From contig NZ_CALUDM010000132.1 in NCBI RefSeq assembly GCF_943914805.1, positions 1 to 9,282 of the forward strand: 9,282 bases of DNA, read 5' to 3'. The translations under genes were made by a program, and so were the position numbers. A model generated the notes under the pieces. That model worked only from the letters and a program-made list of their open reading frames with translations. It searched no databases and was not told where the DNA came from. Of this stretch, positions 1 to 7,300 are shown in pieces (within the stretch, counting starts at the first letter, position 1; each line of letters begins with the position of its first letter). Source of the DNA: an uncultured Acinetobacter sp. (GTDB lineage: Bacteria > Pseudomonadota > Gammaproteobacteria > Pseudomonadales > Moraxellaceae).

Positions 1-118
1 CGATGTGTTGTAAAAAGACCTGTTCATTTAAAGTGTTATTACTGAATTGTATGTGTATGGCACGTTTTTGCGCGGTGAGGCCAAGGCGGTCTAAAGCTGA
101 ATAGATAGTGTAAGACAT
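1..118 (-). CDS. Type VI secretion VgrG-type spike protein, N-terminal fragment (partial)
   Basis: Reading from an ATG at 118 toward the left edge gives 39 open codons that begin MSYTIYSALDRLGLTAQKRA and continue with IHIQFSNNTLNEQVFLQHI. The pattern 'LGL..QKRAIHIQFSN..LN.QVFLQ' is what I recall as the start of VgrG (Rhs/VgrG, gp27-like) proteins of Acinetobacter type VI secretion systems. VgrG trimers form the puncturing tip of the contractile needle and often carry or recruit effectors. The gene runs off the window, so full length, C-terminal extension and downstream effector genes cannot be judged. The leader before the ATG is very AT-rich and has no good Shine-Dalgarno sequence. It is separated from aspA upstream by that gene's terminator, so it is probably transcribed on its own. 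The family call rests on 39 residues. Confidence 0.72.
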   Translation of the reverse strand, partial: MSYTIYSALDRLGLTAQKRAIHIQFSNNTLNEQVFLQHI

Positions 119-211
119 TGCGTTTTTATACTTTATTTATTTTTTAAAATTACGATTATTTAAACAACAAATTAAGAAAATATCCACAAATATTTTAATA
201 CAACTACACAA

Positions 212-234
212 TAAAAACAGCACTGAAGTGCTGT
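212..234 (-). terminator. Intrinsic terminator of aspA
   Basis: On the minus strand a 7-bp perfect stem, ACAGCAC / GTGCTGT, with a TTCA loop is followed directly by TTTTTATT. It sits about 30 bases past the aspA stop codon, the classic position for a Rho-independent terminator, and isolates aspA from the vgrG-type gene downstream. On the plus strand the stem is followed by CTAAAC with no T run, so it should work in one direction only. Confidence 0.88.
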
Positions 235-265
235 CTAAACATGTCTATTATTTTAGCTAAAACAA

Positions 266-1729
266 TTAACCTGCTTTTTCAATTTCTTCATACGGTTGAA
301 TTGCAATTTCAGAAAGCATATTTTCAAACGAGAAGATTTGATCTAGCTGTTCTTGGGTTAACAATCCTTGCTCAAGTACCACCTCTTGAATGGTTTTATT
401 CTCAGCAATACATTGTTTACCAATTTCGTCACATTTTGCATGACCTAAAATAGGGTCAAGTAATGTAATGATACCCACACTGCGCATCACTGAATCAAAA
501 CAAGTTTGCTCATTGGCAACAACACCTTGGATACATTTTTCATCCAAGGTCTGAATACCATTGATTAACAATTCAATTGATTCATTTAATGAAACCGCAA
601 TCACTGGCTCCATAACATTGAGTTGCAATTGCCCTGCTTCTGCTGCAAAGGTAATCGTTAGATCATTACCAATCACTTTAAAAGCAATTTGATTTACCAC
701 TTCTGGAATCACTGGATTCACTTTTGCAGGCATAATCGATGAACCAGCTTGTAATTCAGGTAGACGAATTTCCCATAAACCTGTACGTGGTCCAGAACTA
801 AGTAAACGTAAATCATTACAAATTTTAGATAGTTTAACGGCTAAGCGTTTTAATGTACTTGAAAGTAAAATAAATACACCACAGTCACTTGTTGCTTCTA
901 CATAATCTTCCGCACCAATTAAATTTAAACCTGTGATTAATTTTAAGTTTTGATTGACTTGTGCTGCATAACCATTTGGTGTATTTACACCAGTACCAAT
1001 CGCTGTAGCACCTAAATTGATTTCTAATAATAATTCGCGTGTTTTTTTAATTAAACGTACATCTTCTTTTAATAAGGTCGCAAAAGCATGAAACTCTTGT
1101 CCTAAAGTCATTGGTACTGCATCTTGTAATTGAGTGCGTCCCATTTTTAAAACATGTTGGAATTCAGCTGATTTAATAAGCAATGAATGGATTAATTGAT
1201 TTATTTTTTCAAATAATAAATCCAATGAATAATAAGTCGCTAAACGTAATGCTGTTGGATAAACATCATTGGTTGATTGTGATTTATTTACATGGTCATT
1301 CGGATGGATAATGTCATAACGACCTTTGGCATAACCAAGAGACTCTAAAGCAATATTTGCAATGACCTCATTTGCATTCATATTGATAGATGTACCTGCA
1401 CCACCTTGAAATACATCTGACGGAAACGACTCTCGCCATTGCTCAGGGTGCTGAATCAATTGATCACAGGCATTTTGTATGGCCTGACTGGTCTCTGCTG
1501 AAATTTTATCAAATTGCTGATTGGTCTGTGCAGATGCCTTTTTCACTTGCGCTAAAGCACGAATAAAAAAACTCTGCTCTCCAACGGTATGCTTGGAGAT
1601 TTTAAAATTTTCTAAAGCCCTGATCGTGTGTATACCGTAGTAACTATCTAATGGTACTTCTTTAGCACCAAGTAAATCTTTTTCTATTCTCGTTGTTTCT
1701 GCTTGAACCGTTTCTAATTCCATTTGCAT
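266..1729 (-). CDS. aspA: Aspartate ammonia-lyase (aspartase)
   Basis: This cytoplasmic enzyme reversibly deaminates L-aspartate to fumarate and ammonia. The 487-residue product belongs to the aspartase/fumarase superfamily. The flexible catalytic loop signature GSSIMPAKVNP lies at residues 329-339, and further conserved blocks are GGAGTSINMNANE (about 109-121), HVNKSQSTNDVYPT (about 146-159) and MGRTQLQDAVPMTLGQEF (196-213). The blocks LQDAVPMTLGQEF and RLAVKLSKICNDLRLLSSGPR match Escherichia coli AspA as I recall it and favour aspartase over class II fumarase. The N-terminus is about eight residues longer than in E. coli AspA. The start at 1729 has AGAG about five bases upstream; a second ATG two codons later (1723) cannot be excluded. 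It is divergent from putP across a 350-base control region and ends at its own terminator. Aspartate made by transamination of proline-derived glutamate could be its substrate, which would explain its place beside the put genes; that link is inference. Confidence 0.95.
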   Translation of the reverse strand: MQMELETVQAETTRIEKDLLGAKEVPLDSYYGIHTIRALENFKISKHTVGEQSFFIRALAQVKKASAQTNQQFDKISAETSQAIQNACDQLIQHPEQWRESFPSDVFQGGAGTSINMNANEVIANIALESLGYAKGRYDIIHPNDHVNKSQSTNDVYPTALRLATYYSLDLLFEKINQLIHSLLIKSAEFQHVLKMGRTQLQDAVPMTLGQEFHAFATLLKEDVRLIKKTRELLLEINLGATAIGTGVNTPNGYAAQVNQNLKLITGLNLIGAEDYVEATSDCGVFILLSSTLKRLAVKLSKICNDLRLLSSGPRTGLWEIRLPELQAGSSIMPAKVNPVIPEVVNQIAFKVIGNDLTITFAAEAGQLQLNVMEPVIAVSLNESIELLINGIQTLDEKCIQGVVANEQTCFDSVMRSVGIITLLDPILGHAKCDEIGKQCIAENKTIQEVVLEQGLLTQEQLDQIFSFENMLSEIAIQPYEEIEKAG

Positions 1730-1846
1730 TTACTCTAATAATGCACTGTAGGTGTGCAACGAGTTAATCATATTCCTTTTATTCTGTTTCTGTATTAGCA
1801 AAATACATCTTTTCGATAAAATTTCTTATTGGAATATTAATATATG

Positions 1847-1867
1847 TACACTTTGTAACTTTGTGTA
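1847..1867. promoter_or_regulatory. Dyad element over the putative aspA promoter
   Basis: The element has outer arms TACAC (1847-1851) and GTGTA (1863-1867) symmetrically placed around a central GTAAC (1855-1859), with TTT on each side of the centre. It overlaps the -35-like TTTACA and the spacer of the candidate aspA promoter, a location suited to a regulator-binding site. No regulator is identified, and chance symmetry in AT-rich DNA is possible. Confidence 0.35.
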
Positions 1868-1931
1868 AAGTTTATATTTAGACAATATTGTGCTGATGAA
1901 AAAACAATCCATTCTGCGCAATATTTTGAAT

Positions 1932-1957
1932 TGTATCCAAATGTACATTCAGATACA
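1932..1957. promoter_or_regulatory. 26-bp near-perfect palindrome upstream of putP (candidate operator)
   Basis: Arms TGTATC (1932-1937) and GATACA (1952-1957) flank a perfect 10-bp palindrome AATGTACATT (1940-1949), all on one axis at 1944.5. Eleven of thirteen base pairs are symmetric; only the two pairs between arm and core are not. The size and two-tier symmetry suit a dimeric or tetrameric regulator. It lies about 130 bases upstream of the putP start codon, a plausible activator position. The Lrp-type regulator encoded at 3711-4199 is the obvious candidate to bind it, but the sequence gives no direct evidence of that. Confidence 0.5.
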
Positions 1958-2076
1958 TAATGTTCTCATAATCACTCTATAAAAATTACAGCGATTTTTT
2001 TTCATTTTATGGAAGAATCTGCACTTAAATGTGTAGCTATAAAAAAATAATGCTTGGATAATATGTCCCAAATGGA

Positions 2077-2082
2077 AAAGGA
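2077..2082 (+). promoter_or_regulatory. Ribosome binding site fixing the putP start
   Basis: AAAGGA ends six bases before the ATG at 2089. An in-frame TTG at 2083 directly abuts this sequence and would leave no spacing, so the ATG is the functional start. Confidence 0.8.
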
Positions 2083-2088
2083 TTGATT

Positions 2089-3588
2089 ATGGACTCACTT
2101 AACCCCACAGTGGTTACTTTTATTTTTTATATCATCGCAATGGTTTGTATTGGATTATATGCATATAGAAAAACCACAGATTTCTCAGATTATATTTTGG
2201 GTGGTCGAAGCTTAGGTAGCTTTGTAACTGCACTTTCAGCAGGTGCTTCTGACATGAGTGGCTGGTTACTCATGGGCTTACCGGGCGCAATTTATCTTAC
2301 GGGGCTCTCTGAATCATGGATTGCAATTGGTTTAATCATCGGTGCATGGTTCAACTGGTATTTAGTTGCAGGACGTTTGCGTGTACACACTGAAGTCCAG
2401 AATAATGCACTCACCTTACCCGATTATTTTACCAGTCGTTTCGGAGATAAAAAGAAAGTTCTTCGCATTATCTCTGCATTGGTTATTTTAATCTTTTTCG
2501 GTATTTATTGTGCATCGGGTATGGTTGCAGGCGCACGATTATTCGAAAGTATTTTCGCGATGGATTACACCACTGCACTATGGGTAAGTGCAATTGCAAC
2601 AATGAGTTATGTGTGTATTGGTGGTTTCTTAGCCATTAGTTGGACAGATACTTTTCAAGCAGGTTTAATGATTTTTGCACTTTTGCTTGCACCGATTATG
2701 ACTTTCTTGGCGATTGGTGATCTGCAACATGTAAACCAATTAATCGAAACTGCTCGCCCACACGCTGCCAGTATGTTTAGTGGTGTAAGTGCAATTGCTA
2801 TCATTTCATCGATGGCTTGGGGCTTAGGTTATTTTGGTCAACCTCATATTTTAGTACGTTTCATGGCTGCAGATTCTGTAAAGTCGATTCCAAATGCACG
2901 TCGTATTGGTATGGCTTGGATGATTCTTTGCTTAGCAGGTGCTGTTGCTGTGGGTTATGTAGGGATTGCATATTTCCAAGCAAATCCTGATATTCCAGCT
3001 GCTGCAATCGTGGCAAAAAACCCTGAAACTGTGTTTATGGAATTGACTAAAGTTCTATTTAATCCATGGGTTGCAGGCGTGATTTTGGCAGCAATTCTGG
3101 CGGCTGTAATGAGTACACTCAGCTGTCAGCTTTTGGTTTGTTCAAGTGCATTAACTGAAGATTTATACAAAGCGTTTTTACGTAAAAATGCTTCGCAAAA
3201 AGAATTGGTTTGGGTTGGGCGTTTCATGGTATTTGCAATTGCGGTATTAGCAATTTTGTTAGCCATGAATCCTGAAAGTAAAGTACTTGGCTTAGTTTCA
3301 TACGCTTGGGCAGGTTTTGGTGCTGCATTTGGTCCATTGATTATTCTTTCAGTGTTCTGGAAACGTATGACATTAAATGGTGCTTTAGTCGGTATGATCG
3401 TTGGTGCTGTAACGGTTATTCTTTGGAAAAACACCATGGCGGATACGGGGTTATATGAAATCGTACCAGGCTTCATCTTATCGTTTATCAGTATTGTTGT
3501 TGTCAGTTTAATGGGCAAAGCGCCACAGCAAGATGTTGTTGATCGTTTTGAAAAAGCTGAACAAATCTATGATCGTGAAATGAATTAA
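2089..3588 (+). CDS. putP: Sodium/proline symporter
   Basis: This inner-membrane transporter imports L-proline coupled to sodium and belongs to the solute:sodium symporter family (SSS, LeuT-like fold). From the ATG at 2089 the protein has 499 residues; E. coli PutP has 502. It is hydrophobic throughout, with about 13 membrane segments expected for the family. With this start the numbering matches E. coli PutP at key sites: AGASDMSGW at 51-59 places Ala53, Asp55 and Met56 (sodium) and Ser57, Gly58 and Trp59 (proline) in register, and Tyr140 and Trp244 also coincide. The Ser340-Thr341 sodium pair appears as Ser342-Thr343. The loop PHILVRFMA (252-260) is typical. The substrate call is strengthened by the neighbouring putA and Lrp-type regulator. 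It is transcribed alone, divergent from aspA, and ends at a hairpin terminator. Confidence 0.95.
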   Translation: MDSLNPTVVTFIFYIIAMVCIGLYAYRKTTDFSDYILGGRSLGSFVTALSAGASDMSGWLLMGLPGAIYLTGLSESWIAIGLIIGAWFNWYLVAGRLRVHTEVQNNALTLPDYFTSRFGDKKKVLRIISALVILIFFGIYCASGMVAGARLFESIFAMDYTTALWVSAIATMSYVCIGGFLAISWTDTFQAGLMIFALLLAPIMTFLAIGDLQHVNQLIETARPHAASMFSGVSAIAIISSMAWGLGYFGQPHILVRFMAADSVKSIPNARRIGMAWMILCLAGAVAVGYVGIAYFQANPDIPAAAIVAKNPETVFMELTKVLFNPWVAGVILAAILAAVMSTLSCQLLVCSSALTEDLYKAFLRKNASQKELVWVGRFMVFAIAVLAILLAMNPESKVLGLVSYAWAGFGAAFGPLIILSVFWKRMTLNGALVGMIVGAVTVILWKNTMADTGLYEIVPGFILSFISIVVVSLMGKAPQQDVVDRFEKAEQIYDREMN

Positions 3589-3618
3589 GTGATCGCTTAA
3601 TTATTCAAAATAAATTTT

Positions 3619-3642
3619 AGGGGCGTAAGCCCCTTTAATTTT
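3619..3642. terminator. Hairpin terminator between putP and the convergent regulator gene
   Basis: A 6-bp stem AGGGGC / GCCCCT closes on a GTAA (GNRA-type) tetraloop at 3619-3634. On the plus strand it is followed by TTAATTTT, and on the minus strand by AAAATTTATTTT, so it can act in both directions. It lies 30 bases after the putP stop and about 70 bases after the stop of the convergent Lrp-type gene. Confidence 0.82.
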
Positions 3643-3710
3643 GAACATTGAAAATAAAATCTCTAACTAAAATTGCTAGATTGATAAAATCAATATTTAC
3701 AATAACAACC

Positions 3711-4199
3711 TTACTTCATTTTATTATTCAAATAGATCTGTGAACTGTCTTTAATCACTTCCATCACAGGATAGCTTCGTGTTTCTTTTACACCAGGCAA
3801 TTGCCATAAAATTTGACCTGAAATACGTCGAAACTCTTCCATATTTTTACAGCGAATTTTCACCAGAAAATCAAATCCACCACTAATCATATGACACGCC
3901 ATAATTTCAGGATATTGCACCACTGCATACGAGAATTCATCTAAAACATTGGGTGTGGTTTTATCTAAAAGTATTTCCACAAAAACCACAAAATTCGAAT
4001 TTAATTTCTCATAATTGAGCTTAGCTTCATAACCTAGAATAAAACCTTCATTCCCCAATTTTTGTACTCTTGCCAAAGCCGCAGTCGGTGACAGGTTCAC
4101 CGCTTCTGCAAGCTTGATATTGGAAATACGACCATCTTTTTGCAAGATATCTAAAATCTTAATATCTATACGGTCTAGGCTTAAAATATCGCTATTCAT
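3711..4199 (-). CDS. Lrp/AsnC-family transcriptional regulator, probable proline-responsive activator of putA
   Basis: This 162-residue protein has the standard Lrp/AsnC layout. An N-terminal winged helix-turn-helix spans about residues 10-57 (LDRIDIKILDILQKDGRISN, then the recognition helix region NLSPTAALARVQKL). A RAM ligand-binding and oligomerisation domain spans about 68-150 and includes the family turn HMISGGFDFLVKI (103-115). Such proteins form dimers to octamers and sense amino acids. The gene is divergent from putA with a 121-base gap, the arrangement of PutR in Agrobacterium and Rhodobacter, where an Lrp-type protein activates putA in response to proline. The adjacent PutA lacks its own DNA-binding domain, so a dedicated regulator is needed. 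The role is therefore inferred from family and context; a broader regulator of amino acid catabolism is the alternative. A perfect TATAAT lies upstream and suggests steady expression. Confidence 0.9.
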   Translation of the reverse strand: MNSDILSLDRIDIKILDILQKDGRISNIKLAEAVNLSPTAALARVQKLGNEGFILGYEAKLNYEKLNSNFVVFVEILLDKTTPNVLDEFSYAVVQYPEIMACHMISGGFDFLVKIRCKNMEEFRRISGQILWQLPGVKETRSYPVMEVIKDSSQIYLNNKMK

Positions 4200-4320
4200 A
4201 TGAACTATTCTCTAAAAAATAGGGAAATTATAGTGAGTTATTCGTCAAATATTTTGTAATCATAAATTATATAAAGTTGTAAATTCAACTCAAAGTTTTA
4301 ACAAGTCACAGGATGTTGAC
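4200..4320. promoter_or_regulatory. Divergent regulator / putA promoter region
   Basis: This 121-base spacer is very AT-rich. On the minus strand a perfect TATAAT (4227-4232) lies about 28 bases before the regulator start codon, without a good -35. On the plus strand TATATAA (4268-4274) is a possible putA -10, also without a recognisable -35, which fits activator-dependent expression. An inverted repeat AGTTG / CAACT (4275-4290) follows it, and AAAGTT is repeated at 4273-4278 and 4292-4297. The putA ribosome binding site AGGA (4310-4313) stands seven bases before the ATG. Confidence 0.6.
4275..4290. repeat. Inverted repeat near the putA transcription start
   Basis: Five-base arms AGTTG and CAACT are separated by six bases (TAAATT). 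The repeat lies just downstream of the putative putA -10, in the early leader, and could be part of a binding site for the divergent Lrp-type regulator or a weak hairpin. The arms are short and chance is a fair explanation. Confidence 0.35.
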
Positions 4321-7300
4321 ATGAGTAGCATTGAAAGTTTCCCTCATACCGATTACGCGCCCGCTAGCTTAGATTATATTACTGAATTCAAAGATAAAAA
4401 TGATCATGAAGTAGCAATCAACACTGCATGGCGTCGCTCTGAGCCAGAATGTGTTGAACATTTGCTAGAACAGACGCAAATTGATCAAGAATTGAATCAA
4501 AAAATTTATGATATTGCTTTCAATTTAGCGCACAGTTTACGTGATCGTAAAAGTTCATCAGGTAAAGCAGGGATCGTTCAAGGCTTATTACAAGAGTTTT
4601 CACTTTCTTCACAAGAAGGCATTGCCTTGATGTGTTTGGCAGAAGCTTTATTGCGTATTCCAGATAGTGCAACGCGTGACTTACTCATCCGTGACAAAAT
4701 TAACCAAGGCAATTGGAAAGATCATTTAGGTCAAAGCAATTTAATGTTTGTTAATGCGGCTGCTTGGGGCTTGATGCTCACAGGTAAGTTGATGGAAACA
4801 CCTAAACAAACCAGCCTTTCGAGTATCTTAACCTCACTACTTGCACGTACAGGCAAAGGCATCATCCGTAAAGCAGTTGATGTCGCTATGCGTATGATGG
4901 GCGAGCAGTTTGTCACAGGTGAAACCATTGAAGAGGCTTTGGATCATGCCAAAGTGCTTGAAGACAAAGGTTTCCGTTATTCTTATGACATGTTGGGTGA
5001 AGCAGCACTTACAGAACACGATGCTGATCGTTATTTCGAAGATTATACGCAAGCCATTCATGCCATTGGTAAAGCGTCTGAAGGTAAAGATGTTTACTCT
5101 GGTCCCGGGATTTCTATCAAGCTGTCCGCTTTACATCCACGTTATCAACGTTCACAAATTGAACGTGTCCATCAAGAGCTTTATCCTAGAATTTTAAATT
5201 TAGCACTGCTCGCTAAAACCTATGATATCGGTTTAAATATTGATGCAGAAGAAACCGAACGTTTAGAGCTTTCTTTAGAACTATTAGAACGTTTATGCTT
5301 TGAGCCTCAATTAGACGGCTGGAAAGGTATTGGTTTTGTCATCCAAGCTTACCAAAAACGTTGCTTCTATTTAGTTGATTATATTATTGATCTCGCAAAA
5401 CGTAGCAATAAGCGTCTGATGATCCGTTTGGTGAAAGGTGCATATTGGGACAGCGAAATTAAAAAAGCACAAATTGATGGTATGTCTGACTACCCTGTCT
5501 TTACACGCAAAGTACATACTGATTTGTCTTATATTGCCTGTGCTAAAAAACTGTTGGCGGCACCTGAAAATATCTATCCTCAGTTTGCGACACATAATGC
5601 GCAAACCCTTGCAACGATTTATGAGCTTGCTGACCCAAGCAACTATCATGCAGGACAATATGAATTCCAATGTTTGCATGGTATGGGCGAACCACTATAT
5701 GAACAAGTTGTGGGTAAAAAGTCTGACAATAAATTAGGCGTGCCTTGTCGTATTTATGCACCTGTAGGAAACCATGAAACATTATTGGCTTACTTAGTCC
5801 GTCGTTTGTTAGAAAATGGTGCCAATACCTCTTTCGTAAATCGTATTGCTGATAAAAATATTAAGATTGAAGACTTAATTGAAAATCCAACTCAAGAAAT
5901 TTTAGCAACCGCACAAAAAGAACATGCGGTTGGCTTAAAGCACCCTGCTATTCCCTTACCACAGGATCTTTACCAAGGTATTCGCCAAAATTCTCAAGGT
6001 ATAGATTTAGCCAATGACAGTGAATTAAGCCAATTAAATCAAGTTGTTCAGCAATATTCACAATATCAATGGAATAGTTATAGCTTAGTCGACAACTTAG
6101 ATTTACAAGATTTGTCAGAGCAAAATAGCCAAGAAATTCGCAATCCATCGAACCATGATGATCTTGTTGGTTATGTGATTGAAGCTGAAACAGCTCAAGT
6201 TGATTTAGCACTGAACAATGCACATCAAGCTTTTGAAAACTGGAAAAATACGGCCAAAGATTTTCGTGCAAATGCGCTATTAAAAGCTGCGGATATCATG
6301 GAATCACGCATGCAAGAACTGATGGTTTTGCTATGTCGTGAAAGTGGAAAAACCTATAGTAATGGTATTGCCGAAGTTCGTGAAGCTGTTGATTTTCTAC
6401 GTTATTATGCATCACAAGTACAGCATATTTCAGAAGATGCGCAACTCAAACCACTCGGTACAATTCTATGTATTAGCCCTTGGAATTTTCCATTGGCTAT
6501 TTTTACAGGACAAGTTGCAGCAGCATTGGTTGCGGGCAATACCGTGATTGCAAAACCTGCTGAACAAACTCCTTTAATTGCTGCCCAAGCGATTCAAATA
6601 TTGTGGGAAGCAGGTATACCGCAAGCAGTTGTACAACTTCTACCTGGTCGTGGTGAAACAGTTGGTGCTCAACTCAGTCAAGATGAACGTATTCAAGGCA
6701 TTATGTTTACGGGTTCTACTGAAGTTGCGAAAATTCTGCAAAAGACTTTAGCACAACGGATCAGTCCATCAGGTCAAGCAATTCCTTTAATTGCAGAAAC
6801 TGGCGGACAAAATGCCATGATTGTTGATTCGTCAGCACTCACAGAACAAGTGGTGATTGATGCTGTAAACTCAGCTTTCGATAGTGCAGGTCAACGTTGT
6901 TCTGCCCTACGCATTTTGTGTGTACAAGAAGACAATGCTGCGACACTAATCAAAATGTTAAAAGGTGCAATGCAACAATTGAAAATGGGTAATCCTGTTG
7001 CATTAAAAACCGACATTGGACCTGTGATTGATTTCGAAGCACAGCAAAATATTGAAAAACATATTGAAAATATGCGTAGCAAAGGTTATCCAGTACACCA
7101 ACTTGCTGAAAATATTCCAAGCAGTGACTTAAACCAAGGCACATTTATCGTTCCAACACTGATTGAATTGCCGAATTTAAATGATTTGCAACGTGAAGTA
7201 TTTGGCCCTGTATTACACATCATCACTTATAAGTATGGTGAGTTAAAACAATTATTGAATCAGATCAATAATAAAGGTTATGGTCTAACCATGGGCTTAC

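Larger units (their letters stand above)
1730..2088. promoter_or_regulatory. Divergent aspA / putP control region
   Basis: This non-coding stretch of about 350 bases separates the divergent starts of aspA and putP and is strongly AT-rich. It contains two dyad-symmetric elements, annotated separately (1847-1867 and 1932-1957), and a palindromic ATATTAATAT at 1834-1843. The sequence TGTACA occurs twice, at 1845-1850 and 1942-1947. A possible aspA promoter on the minus strand is TTTACA (1864-1869) with CATATA or TATATT 17 or 19 bases further on, which implies a leader of about 100 bases. A possible putP -10 is GATAAT at 2057-2062, without a convincing -35, as expected if putP needs an activator. 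No RNA gene or protein gene is supported here. Confidence 0.6.

Noticed and set aside
241..453. A 70-codon open frame on the plus strand over the 3' end of aspA.
   Set aside because: It is antisense to conserved aspA sequence, begins inside the aspA terminator region and has no ribosome binding site.
1896..1982. A 28-codon reading frame (MKKQSILRNILNCIQMYIQI, then eight more residues) between aspA and putP, resembling a small hydrophobic leader peptide.
   Set aside because: No Shine-Dalgarno sequence precedes the ATG, no terminator/antiterminator structure follows, and it overlaps the 1932-1957 palindrome. Chance is the simplest explanation.
2083..2088. In-frame TTG start for putP, two codons before the ATG.
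   Set aside because: It abuts the ribosome binding site with no spacing, and the ATG start puts the sodium and proline ligands exactly on E. coli PutP numbering.
3126..3518. A 130-codon open frame antisense to the 3' part of putP.
   Set aside because: It lies wholly within a confident gene on the other strand, its translation resembles no family I know, and long antisense frames are common opposite membrane protein genes.
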